Below are positions 15,801 through 22,907 of a stretch of 64,000 nucleotides of DNA, one piece after another. The DNA is taken from positions 2,976,001 to 3,040,000 of the forward strand of contig NZ_CP128474.1 in assembly GCF_030369635.1 (NCBI RefSeq), given 5' to 3'. Source of the stretch: Microbacterium arborescens (GTDB taxonomy: Bacteria; Actinomycetota; Actinomycetes; Actinomycetales; Microbacteriaceae). Numbering within the stretch: the first letter of the stretch is position 1; each line of letters starts with the position of its first letter. The notes under the pieces are model-generated. The model was not told the origin of the DNA. It saw nothing but the letters and a program-made list of their open reading frames with translations, and searched no databases. The position numbers and the translations under genes are program-made.

Positions 15801-16406
15801 TCACTCCCAGGCCCAGCTGGACAGCACGATCTCGGCCAGTCGACGGCGGTCTTCCTCGGCGGTGTCGGCGGGCGAGGCGATGGTGATGACGAACGTCTGC
15901 TCGTCGCGCGTGGCGTAGTACTGATCGATGAGGGTCGGGGCGCCGCCCTGCTCGAGGGTCGCGACCAGATGCGCCGATTCGCTGCCGGCGATGTCGACGC
16001 GGTCCTCCAACGACACGTCGGTGGCACCCACCGCCTCGAGGCTCGCGGCGCCGTCGGCTTCGACGTCACCGGGGGTGATGACGCCAGGTGAGACGACGAC
16101 CGTGATGTATCGGCCCTCGGCGTCGGCGGACTCCGAGACGAAGACGTCGACCTGCCCTCCCGTCGGGTCCTGGTCGGGCACGGCCCACCCGCGGGGCACG
16201 GTGAAGCTGTACCCGCTCCCCCGCACCGTCTCGCCGGGCTCGTCTTCGACCGATGAGGTCGCGGTGGGTGCCGGTGTCGCGGGCGCCGAGCTGACCGGCG
16301 ACGAACCGTCGGGTCGGTCAGCCCCCGGCTGCGCATCGCACGCCGCGAGCAGCAGCGTCGCCGACACGAGGGCGACGGCCATCGGGGCGATCCGGGAGCG
16401 CGTCAT
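15801..16406 (-). CDS. Lipoprotein, tandem paralogue (downstream copy)
   Basis: The 201-residue protein has a lipoprotein signal (LVSATLLLAAC, cysteine at about residue 23), a Ser/Pro/Thr tether and a folded domain of about 140 residues. That domain aligns by eye with the next gene: both contain G-x-GYSF-x-VP-x-GWAVP, DVFV, VVxSP, GATDV, ESAH, and end in SSWAW or ASWAW. The pattern resembles actinobacterial PsbP-like or stress-protein-fold lipoproteins, but I cannot assign a function. The ATG is 7 bases after TAGCGT (16414-16419), so it is probably leaderless. The same promoter arrangement, including an upstream TGTCAAG, occurs at its paralogue. A strong promoter reads the opposite strand from its 3' end. 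Confidence 0.85.
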   Translation of the reverse strand: MTRSRIAPMAVALVSATLLLAACDAQPGADRPDGSSPVSSAPATPAPTATSSVEDEPGETVRGSGYSFTVPRGWAVPDQDPTGGQVDVFVSESADAEGRYITVVVSPGVITPGDVEADGAASLEAVGATDVSLEDRVDIAGSESAHLVATLEQGGAPTLIDQYYATRDEQTFVITIASPADTAEEDRRRLAEIVLSSWAWE

Positions 16407-16413
16407 GCCTCAC

Positions 16414-16452
16414 ACGCTAGGCGAATCGGCAGCGCGAGCACTCCCCTTGACA
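16414..16452 (-). promoter_or_regulatory. Leaderless promoter with upstream TGTCAAG element
   Basis: TAGCGT (16414-16419) ends 7 bases before the ATG. TGTCAAG (minus strand, 16446-16452) lies 26 bases upstream of that hexamer. The paralogous gene has the same two elements with identical 26-base and 7-base spacings, so they are likely functional; the role of TGTCAAG (operator or activator site) is unknown. Confidence 0.5.
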
Positions 16453-16457
16453 CGAGA

Positions 16458-16490
16458 GCACGCCGCCCGCTGCAGAAGCGGGCGGCGTGC
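16458..16490 (-). terminator. Hairpin terminator between the two paralogous lipoprotein genes
   Basis: A perfect 13-base stem (16458-16470 with 16478-16490) and a 7-base loop lie 17 bases after the stop of the upstream lipoprotein gene. It has no U-run. It would separate the two paralogues into independent units and could also stop plus-strand antisense RNA. Confidence 0.75.
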
Positions 16491-16506
16491 TGCCGAGGTG
16501 CGAGGA

Positions 16507-17148
16507 TCAGGCCCACGCCCACGAAGCGAGGACCGAGTCGTAGACGGCCGCACGGTCGGCTTCCGAGACCTCGGGGCTGAACGAGAAGGTCACGACGTAG
16601 GTGCGGTCGCCGTCGGACGCGTAGAACTGGTCGACGTTGTACGTCGCGCCCTGCTGCGTGACCGACGCGGTGATGTGCGCGGACTCGCCGCCGGCGATCA
16701 CCGTGCGGGGCGCGACGGCGACGTCGGTCGCGCCGGCCTGGGTCTCCAGCTGCTCGACGCCGTCCTTCTCGATCTGCTCCGGCGTCACGGTCTGACCCTC
16801 CGGCGAGAGGACGACGTTGACGTTGTCGGCGAAGGCGGCCGTGGGGTCGGACAGATCGGCGACGAAGACGTCGAGCCTCTCGGTACCCGGCACCGCCTGC
16901 TCGGGGACTGCCCAGCCCTCCGGCACGGAGAAGCTGTAGCCCGTTCCGGTGATGGTCTCGCCCGACGCGGGCGCGACATCCGGGGCGCTCGCGGCGGGAG
17001 CGGACGACGAAGTCGAGGACGAGGGTGCGGGCGACGCGCCGGCGTCCCCCGACGCGGCGGTGTCGTCCGCCTGCCCGCCGCAACCGGCGAGGAGGAGCGC
17101 CGCGGAGACGAGCAGCGCGGCCGATGTGGTGGTCTTGGTGCGGATCAT
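16507..17148 (-). CDS. Lipoprotein, tandem paralogue (upstream copy)
   Basis: The 213-residue lipoprotein has the signal peptide and lipobox LLLAGC (cysteine near residue 22), a Ser/Ala/Pro tether of about 45 residues, and a C-terminal domain homologous to the next gene downstream (shared GYSF, GWAVP, DVFV, GATDV, ESAH, SWAW). The two are a tandem duplication with moderate divergence, and each keeps its own promoter and terminator, which points to retained but possibly specialised functions at the outer face of the membrane. The ATG lies 7 bases after TAGCGT (17156-17161), so it is probably leaderless. Function unknown. Confidence 0.85.
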   Translation of the reverse strand: MIRTKTTTSAALLVSAALLLAGCGGQADDTAASGDAGASPAPSSSTSSSAPAASAPDVAPASGETITGTGYSFSVPEGWAVPEQAVPGTERLDVFVADLSDPTAAFADNVNVVLSPEGQTVTPEQIEKDGVEQLETQAGATDVAVAPRTVIAGGESAHITASVTQQGATYNVDQFYASDGDRTYVVTFSFSPEVSEADRAAVYDSVLASWAWA

Positions 17149-17155
17149 GGTCTCG

Positions 17156-17194
17156 ACGCTAGGCGAACCGGCCCGAGTCCACCGGCTCTTGACA
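17156..17194 (-). promoter_or_regulatory. Leaderless promoter with upstream TGTCAAG element (paralogue copy)
   Basis: TAGCGT at 17156-17161 ends 7 bases before the ATG, and TGTCAAG (minus strand, 17188-17194) lies 26 bases further upstream, matching the promoter of the downstream paralogue. The intervening sequences differ, which makes the conservation of both words and distances notable. Confidence 0.5.
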
Positions 17195-17211
17195 GGGGGA
17201 GTTCTCCCCCT
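17194..17211 (-). terminator. Short hairpin after pxpBC
   Basis: AGGGGGA (17194-17200) pairs with TCCCCCT (17205-17211) around a GTTC tetraloop, 7 bases beyond the pxpBC stop. It is a plausible terminator for the 5-oxoprolinase operon, although the stem is short and lacks a U-run. It touches the upstream element of the lipoprotein promoter. Confidence 0.45.
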
Positions 17212-17218
17212 TGACGGA

Positions 17219-18964
17219 TCAGCGATCGTCGGCGGGGCCCTCGCCCCGCATCGTCGGGCGCAGTCGCACACGGTCTCCCGGACGGGCCTGTGCGAGACGA
17301 GCCAGACCGGCCGGTGTCACGACGCCCACGACGGGGTATCCGCCGGTCACCGGGGCATCCACACCGAACACGACCGGATGCCCCGCGGGCGGGACCTGGA
17401 TCGCCCCCGGCACCATCCCCTCGCTGGGCAGCTCGTCGTCGCGCCGCCGGTCGAGACGCGGGCCCTCGAGGCGGATGCCCACCCGGTCCGCCGCCGCGGA
17501 CACGATCCAGGTCTCGCCTGCGAGGCGGCGCCGAGACTCCGACGTGAGCCAGTCCGACCGCGGACCGGGCATGACGGGGATGTCGAGCGGAACCGCATCC
17601 GTTCCGGCGGGCGGCGGCCCCCACGGATGCAGCGGCAGAACGGGAACCGGCCCGGCGACGTCGTCGCCGACGGGAACGACATCCCCCTCTCGCAGCGGCG
17701 CCGGCCCGAGCCCGGCCAGCGTGTCGGTCGATCGCGAGCCCGCGACCGGCGCGACGTCCCACCCTCCGCGAACGGCGAGGTAGGCGCGGGAACCGGCGAG
17801 GAAACCGTCGAGCCTCAGCTCCGCTCCCGTCGGCCATCGGTGCACGACGAACGGGTCGCCCACGCGTCCGTCGATCACGACCGGCGCCCACGCTCCCGTC
17901 ACGACCACGGTCAGATCGCGCTCCGCCACCGCTCGCAGCCCGCCGACGGCGACCTCGATGGCGGCGGCCCCCTCGCGGTTGCCCAGCAGCCGGTTCGCGA
18001 GCGCCCATGCGGCGGGGTCGGCGGCGCCTGCCGCGCCGATGCCGTCCGCAGCCCGTCCCGGACGGCCGCCATCCTGGAACGTGCTCTGCAGGCCCGGCGC
18101 GATGACGCGGACGCCGCGCGGAGCCGCGGGTGCTGTGCGTCCCGGCGGTTCTGGCGCCGTCGCCGTTGCCGGTCCGTTCGCCGGCTCGGTCGCCGGCTCC
18201 GTCGCCGGAGGCCGGGCGGGGGCCGGCGGGGCCGCGGGGGCCGGGAACAGCCGCGTCACCACGTCGAGAGTCGGCCGCGTCGCGGCATCCGGAGTCGGCG
18301 AATCGGACTGCGCCGCATCCGAACCCGCGGCATCCGAACTCGCGACGCGGCTGCGCATCGGGTCGAAGCGCACGGCCGTGCCCGGGACGAGGAGTGCGGG
18401 GCGATCGGCATCCGCGTTGAACAGCGGCGCGTCCGTCGTGCCGATGAGCTGCCATCCGCCCGGCGACTCGCGCGGATACGCTCCTGAGAACACACCGGCC
18501 AGACCGACCGAGCCGGCGGCGACGCGCGTGCGCGGCGACGGCCGACGCGGGATGTCGAGATCCCAGCCCGCGCCGACCAGATAGCCGAACCCGGGGGCGA
18601 AGCCCGTGAATGCGACCGTCCAGTCGGTCCCGGCATGGCGGGCGGCGAGCGCCTCGGTGCTGGATCCGAGCAGCGCGGCGAGATCGGCGAGGTCGGCCCC
18701 GTCGTAGCGGATCGGCAACGTCACGGACGCGGAGGCGGATGCCGGCGGCGCCGCCGACGTCACAGCCGACGAGACCCAGGCCCGGACCGCCGCCGGTCGC
18801 AGCACGGCCGGATCGACCCGGACGAGAACCGTCGCGGCCGCGGGCACGATGTCGACCACCCCCGGCGGCGGCGCGGCCGTCAGCCTCGCGTGCAGCGCCA
18901 TCGCCGCCGCAAGATCCGACACCTCGACGAGCACCGCGTCGTGGCCCATCGGCAGCATCCTCAT
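17219..18964 (-). CDS. 5-oxoprolinase subunits B and C fused (PxpB-PxpC)
   Basis: The 581-residue protein joins two domains normally made by separate genes. Residues 1-210 are PxpB/KipI-like, with the FTGFAPGFGYLVG signature near residue 115. Residues about 290-575 are PxpC/KipA-like, beginning GLQSTFQDGGRPG and ending near RVRLRPT. Between them is an Ala/Pro/Thr-rich linker of about 70 residues. With PxpA this complex hydrolyses 5-oxoproline (pyroglutamate) to glutamate using ATP. It lies 73 bases after pxpA on the same strand. The first ATG (18964) is chosen because a GAGG lies 9 bases upstream; ATGs three and six codons in are alternatives. Older names include allophanate hydrolase subunits and urea amidolyase-like proteins; the presence of PxpA favours 5-oxoprolinase. 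Confidence 0.88.
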   Translation of the reverse strand: MRMLPMGHDAVLVEVSDLAAAMALHARLTAAPPPGVVDIVPAAATVLVRVDPAVLRPAAVRAWVSSAVTSAAPPASASASVTLPIRYDGADLADLAALLGSSTEALAARHAGTDWTVAFTGFAPGFGYLVGAGWDLDIPRRPSPRTRVAAGSVGLAGVFSGAYPRESPGGWQLIGTTDAPLFNADADRPALLVPGTAVRFDPMRSRVASSDAAGSDAAQSDSPTPDAATRPTLDVVTRLFPAPAAPPAPARPPATEPATEPANGPATATAPEPPGRTAPAAPRGVRVIAPGLQSTFQDGGRPGRAADGIGAAGAADPAAWALANRLLGNREGAAAIEVAVGGLRAVAERDLTVVVTGAWAPVVIDGRVGDPFVVHRWPTGAELRLDGFLAGSRAYLAVRGGWDVAPVAGSRSTDTLAGLGPAPLREGDVVPVGDDVAGPVPVLPLHPWGPPPAGTDAVPLDIPVMPGPRSDWLTSESRRRLAGETWIVSAAADRVGIRLEGPRLDRRRDDELPSEGMVPGAIQVPPAGHPVVFGVDAPVTGGYPVVGVVTPAGLARLAQARPGDRVRLRPTMRGEGPADDR

Positions 18965-19037
18965 CGCGGCATCCTCGATCCGGCGCCGTGTCGGGGACCT
19001 CGCCCCAGCAGGCAGGATGGCGGCTCGGACACGACCG

Positions 19038-19784
19038 TCACCACGGCGAGCGCACCACGATCCCGGCGGCGTCGAGCGCTGACCTCACCGCGCGAGCCAT
19101 CGCAACGGCACCGGGGGAATCGCCGTGCACGCACAGTGACGCCGCCTCGCTGCGCACGACCTCTCCCGAGACCGCGACGACTTCCCCCTGCGTCGCCAAG
19201 CGGAGCGCACGTTCGGCGACGACGTCCGGATCGTCGAGCAGCGCGCCGGGAGCTCCGCGCGGCACGAGCGAGCCGTCGGCGCGATAGCCGCGGTCGAGGA
19301 AGGCCTCGAGATGGAACGGCAGCCCCGCATCCGACGCCGCCGACACGATCGCACCCCCGAGCCCCAGCAGCGGAACCGCGCGGCCGAGCTGTACCGACAG
19401 ATCCGCGACCGCCGCGGCGACGGCTCGCGCGGTCGCCGCATCCTCGCTCGCCGCGTGATAGAGCGCCCCGTGCGGCTTGACGTACCGCACGTCGGCACCG
19501 GCGGCGGCGAGGGCGTGCAACTGACCGAGCACCTGCGCGCGCAGCAGATCGGGCTCGACCGCGACCCGGACCCGCCCGAAACCCGCCCGGTCGAGATAGG
19601 AGGGGTGGGCACCGACCGCGACCCGGGCGGCGGCGGCCCCGGCCACGGCGGTGCGCATCGACGAGGCGTCGCCCGCGTGACCGCCGCAGGCGATCGACGC
19701 GCTCGACACGAGGGCGAACATCGCGGTGTCGTCGGCCGTCGGGACGCCGTCGACCGTCTCGCCCAGGTCCGCGTTGAGGTCCAT
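19038..19784 (-). CDS. pxpA: 5-oxoprolinase subunit A (LamB/YcsF family)
   Basis: The 248-residue protein begins MDLNADLGE, the hallmark of LamB/YcsF proteins, and contains SASIACGGHAGD (near residue 30), HPSYLDRAGFGR, KPHGALYH and LCVHGD near the C-terminus. These Asp, His and Glu residues line the metal-like active site that completes ATP-dependent pyroglutamate hydrolysis. It is first in a two-gene unit with the fused pxpBC. The ATG lies 6 bases after TAGCGT (19791-19796), so the operon mRNA is probably leaderless. The neighbouring peptide importer could supply N-terminal pyroglutamate residues, but that link is only suggested by position. Confidence 0.92.
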   Translation of the reverse strand: MDLNADLGETVDGVPTADDTAMFALVSSASIACGGHAGDASSMRTAVAGAAAARVAVGAHPSYLDRAGFGRVRVAVEPDLLRAQVLGQLHALAAAGADVRYVKPHGALYHAASEDAATARAVAAAVADLSVQLGRAVPLLGLGGAIVSAASDAGLPFHLEAFLDRGYRADGSLVPRGAPGALLDDPDVVAERALRLATQGEVVAVSGEVVRSEAASLCVHGDSPGAVAMARAVRSALDAAGIVVRSPW

Positions 19785-19827
19785 GGGTCAACGCTAGCCC
19801 GCGGCCCGGGCGGGCACCGCGGCTCGC

Positions 19828-19880
19828 CGTGCCGTGCCGTGCCCGTGCCCGTGCCGTGCCCGTGCCGCGCCGTGCCGTGC
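19828..19880. repeat. GTGCC/CGTGCC simple sequence repeat
   Basis: About ten units of GTGCC or GTGCCC follow one another with small variations. Such tracts change length by slippage, so this site may vary between strains. It starts about 44 bases upstream of the pxpA start, just behind its promoter. Confidence 0.7.
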
Positions 19881-20052
19881 ACAGGCTGACCGACGCCCGA
19901 ACCCGGCTCGAGGCCCGCCCCGGTACACCCAACCTGATCGCGGCACGCCCGCCGCAGGCCCGCCGGGCCTGCACCCGTCACGACGGCTGTGCCGTTAACA
20001 GGCTGAACAGCCGCACCGCCCCCGCGAACGGCGTCCCCGCGGCAGCCAGCCT

Positions 20053-20172
20053 GTCCGCGGCACGAGCGCGCGGTCCGCGGCACGAGCGCCCTGTCCGCGG
20101 CACGAGCGCCCGGTCCGCGGCACGAGAGCGCGCGGTCCGCGGCACGAGCGCGCCCGGTCCGCGAGACGACGG
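20053..20172. repeat. Tandem repeat of a 20-22-bp unit starting GTCCGCGGCACGAG
   Basis: Five full units start at 20053, 20073, 20093, 20113 and 20135 (lengths 20, 20, 20, 22, 22), followed by a degenerate sixth (GTCCGCGAGACGAC). Each has the palindrome CCGCGG and a variable tail of GCGC/GCCC. The repeat ends 74 bases before the start of the importer ATPase gene, so it may serve as a set of protein-binding sites, or it may simply be a variable minisatellite. Confidence 0.85.
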
Positions 20173-20177
20173 GCCAG

Positions 20178-20195
20178 CGTTACGTCGATGTAACG
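20178..20195. promoter_or_regulatory. Putative operator CGTTAC-N6-GTAACG upstream of importer ATPase
   Basis: A perfect 6-base inverted repeat centred 60 bases before the ATG. Its right part, ACGTCGATGTAACG (20182-20195), matches 12 of 14 bases with ACATCGATGTAATG upstream of the binding-protein gene of the same importer (25756-25769, minus strand), in the same orientation relative to the gene. Confidence 0.5.
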
Positions 20196-20245
20196 GGTGG
20201 GCCCGACACGGTGCGCTCGGGGCCGCGGGCGGGCAGGATGGGCCA

Positions 20246-21937
20246 ATGGCAGACTCCTCCACTCCCCTGCTGCGGGTGAGCGACATGGCCGTCGACTTCC
20301 GCACGCTCGAGGGCCCGGTGCACGCGGTCGAGGGCGTCGACCTCGAGATCTCGGCGGGTGAGACCGTCGCGATCGTGGGCGAGTCCGGCTCGGGAAAGTC
20401 GACGACGGCGATGGCCGTGATCGGACTCCTCCCGGGCAACGGGCGCGTCGTGCGCGGCAGCATCCGCCTCGACGGCGAGGAGCTCGTGGGCGCGCCCGAG
20501 AGCACGCTTCGCCGCATCCGCGGCGGGTCGATCGGACTCGTGCCGCAGGACCCGATGTCCAACCTCAACCCGGTCTCGAAGATCGGCACCCAGGTCGCCG
20601 AGACGCTGCTCGCTCACGGCCTCGCCACGTCGAAGGACGTCGACGCCAAGGTCATCGAGACCCTCGCCGCGGCCGGGCTGCCGGATGCCGCCGAACGCGC
20701 CAAGCAGTACCCGCACGAGTTCTCGGGCGGGATGCGGCAGCGCGCGCTCATCGCGATCGGGCTGGCCTGCAACCCGCGGCTGCTCATCGCCGACGAGCCC
20801 ACGAGCGCCCTCGACGTCACGGTGCAGAAGACGATCCTCGATCAGCTCGGGCGGATGACGGGTGAGCTGGGCACCTCCGTCCTGCTCATCACCCACGACC
20901 TCGGCCTCGCCGCGGAGCGCGCCGCGCGCGTCGTCGTGATGCATCGCGGCCGGATCGTCGAGCAGGGTCCGGCCCGCCAGATCCTCGAGGATCCGCAGCA
21001 GCCCTACACGCAGGCCCTGGTGAAGGCGGCGCCCTCGGTCGCGGCGGTGCGCCTGCGGCCGGAGGCCTACCGCGCGACGCCCCCACCGGCTGCCGTCACC
21101 GACCCCGCGGCATCCGGAGCATCGGCCCCGGCGGACACAGCAGCACGCCGCGATCACATCGTCGAGATCGAGAACCTCACGAAGCTCTACAAGATCCGCG
21201 GTCGCAAGGATGACTTCGCCGCGGTCAGCGACGTCTCACTCGCCATCCCGCGCGGTGAGACGGTTGCCATCGTCGGCGAATCCGGGTCGGGCAAGACGAC
21301 GACGGCGCGGATGCTGCTGAAGGTGATCGAACCGACATCGGGAACGATCCGTTTCGAGGGGCAGGATGTCGCGGGCCTGAAGGGCGCGCAGCTGCGCGAG
21401 TTCCGGCAGAAGGTGCAGCCGATCTTCCAGGACCCGTACTCGTCGCTGAACCCCATGTTCACGATCGAGCGGATCGTCGCCGAGCCGCTGGAGTTCTACA
21501 AGCGCGGCACCGCGAGAGACCGCGCCGCGCGCGTGCGGAAGCTGCTCGACGACGTCGCCCTGCCGCAGACGATGCTGCGCCGGTACCCCTCCGAGCTCTC
21601 GGGCGGGCAGCGTCAGCGCGTCGCGATCGCACGCGCCCTCGCGCTGAACCCCGAGCTGATCGTGTGCGACGAGCCGGTGTCGGCCCTCGACGTCCTCGTT
21701 CAGGATCAGATCCTCACGCTGCTGCGCGACCTGCAGGGCGAGTACGGGTTGAGCTACCTCTTCATCTCGCACGACCTCGCCGTCGTGCGTCTGATCTCGG
21801 ACTACGTCTGCGTCATGAAGGACGGCGCCCTCGTCGAGGCCGCCTCGAGCGAAGAGATCTTCACCAATCCGCGCGACCCCTACACGCGGCGGCTGCTGTC
21901 GTCGATCCCGGGCAACGAGCTCGACATCGCCTCCTGA
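20246..21937 (+). CDS. Peptide/nickel-type ABC importer, fused double ATPase (DppD-DppF type)
   Basis: The 563-residue protein contains two complete ABC cassettes that in many bacteria are separate DppD/OppD and DppF/OppF proteins. Cassette 1 has Walker A GESGSGKST (residues 45-53), signature FSGGMRQR and Walker B LLIADEPTSALD. Cassette 2, after a linker at about residues 270-310, has GESGSGKTT, LSGGQRQR and LIVCDEPVSALD. Typical oligopeptide-loop motifs YTQALV and YTRRLLSSIPG follow each cassette. It energises uptake by the two permeases, but the gene is on the opposite strand and convergent with them, only 16 bases apart at the stops. The ATG lies 6 bases after CAGGAT, consistent with leaderless initiation. 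Substrate is probably di- or oligopeptides, not proven. Confidence 0.92.
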   Translation: MADSSTPLLRVSDMAVDFRTLEGPVHAVEGVDLEISAGETVAIVGESGSGKSTTAMAVIGLLPGNGRVVRGSIRLDGEELVGAPESTLRRIRGGSIGLVPQDPMSNLNPVSKIGTQVAETLLAHGLATSKDVDAKVIETLAAAGLPDAAERAKQYPHEFSGGMRQRALIAIGLACNPRLLIADEPTSALDVTVQKTILDQLGRMTGELGTSVLLITHDLGLAAERAARVVVMHRGRIVEQGPARQILEDPQQPYTQALVKAAPSVAAVRLRPEAYRATPPPAAVTDPAASGASAPADTAARRDHIVEIENLTKLYKIRGRKDDFAAVSDVSLAIPRGETVAIVGESGSGKTTTARMLLKVIEPTSGTIRFEGQDVAGLKGAQLREFRQKVQPIFQDPYSSLNPMFTIERIVAEPLEFYKRGTARDRAARVRKLLDDVALPQTMLRRYPSELSGGQRQRVAIARALALNPELIVCDEPVSALDVLVQDQILTLLRDLQGEYGLSYLFISHDLAVVRLISDYVCVMKDGALVEAASSEEIFTNPRDPYTRRLLSSIPGNELDIAS

Positions 21938-21953
21938 GCCACCGGCCAGCAGG

Positions 21954-22907
21954 TCAGCGGGCGCGGGTGCGCGGGTCCATGGCCTCGCGCAGCGATTCGC
22001 CGAGCAGCGTGAAGCCGAGCGCGGTGATCATGATGCACAGGCCCGGGAGGAATGCGAGCCACGGCGCGATCGCGAGCTCGTTCTGCGCGTAAGTGAGCAT
22101 GCGGCCCCACTCGGCGGTGGCCGCTCCCCCGCCGCCGAGGCCGAGGAACGACAGCGCCGCGGCGTCGATGACGGCGGTTGCGAGGGTGAGCGTCCCCTGG
22201 ACGATGACGGGCCCGAGGCTGTTGGGCAGCACGTGGCTCATCGTGATCTTGCCCCGGCCGAGGCCGAGGGTCTGCGCCGAGAGGATGTAGTCGGCGCTGC
22301 GCTGCTGCAGCATCGAGGCCCGCAGCAGGCGCGCGAAGATCGGCACCTGCGAGGCTCCGATCGCGATCATGATCGCGAGCTGCGACTGACCGAGGATCGC
22401 CGCGATCGAGACGGCCAGCAGCAGGTTGGGAACCGACAGGAGGATGTCGACGAAGCGCATGACGACGGTGTCGACCCAGCCCCCGAACATGCCGGCGATC
22501 AAGCCCAGGAGCATGCCGCCGGCGAGACCGAACGCGGTCGAGATCACTCCGATGAGCAGTGAGGCCCGCGCTCCCCAGATGAGCTTCGACAGCACGTCGC
22601 CGCCGAAGCGGTCGAGGCCGAGCGGGAAGCCCGCGATCTCGCCGGGACCGGGGATGCGGGTGGGGGTGACCTCCCGCGCGCCGGGGAGGGCCGTCTCGGG
22701 GTAGGGGGCGAGCCACGGCGCGAGGATCGCCACGAGGAGGAAGACCAGCACGATGGCGGCGCCGATCCAGGCCACGGGGTTTCGCCGGAGGCGGGCGAAG
22801 ACGTCGCGCCAGAACCCGCCGCCGGCGCGGGCCTCGAGCACCTCGTGCTCGGCGACGGCCGTGGCGGGTCCGTCGCCGGGGGCGGGCGGGAGCGCGTTGG
22901 TGCTCAT
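21954..22907 (-). CDS. ABC importer permease, DppC/OppC type
   Basis: The 317-residue membrane protein has an N-terminal cytoplasmic stretch, a first membrane segment at about residues 47-68 (IGAAIVLVFLLVAILAPWLA), a periplasmic loop and five further segments. The binding-protein-dependent transport signature (the EAA loop that touches the ATPase) is visible as GASQVPIFARLLRASML. Its ATG overlaps the stop of the DppB-type gene by 4 bases (ATGA), so both permeases are translated coupled and form a heterodimer. It is the last gene of the binding protein-DppB-DppC unit and meets the ATPase gene tail to tail. Confidence 0.9.
   Translation of the reverse strand: MSTNALPPAPGDGPATAVAEHEVLEARAGGGFWRDVFARLRRNPVAWIGAAIVLVFLLVAILAPWLAPYPETALPGAREVTPTRIPGPGEIAGFPLGLDRFGGDVLSKLIWGARASLLIGVISTAFGLAGGMLLGLIAGMFGGWVDTVVMRFVDILLSVPNLLLAVSIAAILGQSQLAIMIAIGASQVPIFARLLRASMLQQRSADYILSAQTLGLGRGKITMSHVLPNSLGPVIVQGTLTLATAVIDAAALSFLGLGGGGAATAEWGRMLTYAQNELAIAPWLAFLPGLCIMITALGFTLLGESLREAMDPRTRAR

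Larger units (their letters stand above)
19785..20245. other. 461-bp intergenic region rich in repeats
   Basis: No convincing gene is present. From left to right it holds the pxpA promoter, a GTGCC-based simple repeat (19828-19880), a tight hairpin GCAGGCCC/GGGCCTGC (19954-19972), the 20-22-bp tandem repeat (20053-20172), an inverted repeat CGTTAC-N6-GTAACG (20178-20195), and a CAGGAT hexamer (20234-20239) placed 6 bases before the transporter ATG. Open frames across it come from GC content only. Confidence 0.6.

Noticed and set aside
17189..17194. TTGACA on the plus strand near the pxpBC terminator as a promoter
   Set aside because: No -10 at correct spacing; the word is better explained as the complement of the conserved TGTCAAG element of the lipoprotein promoter.
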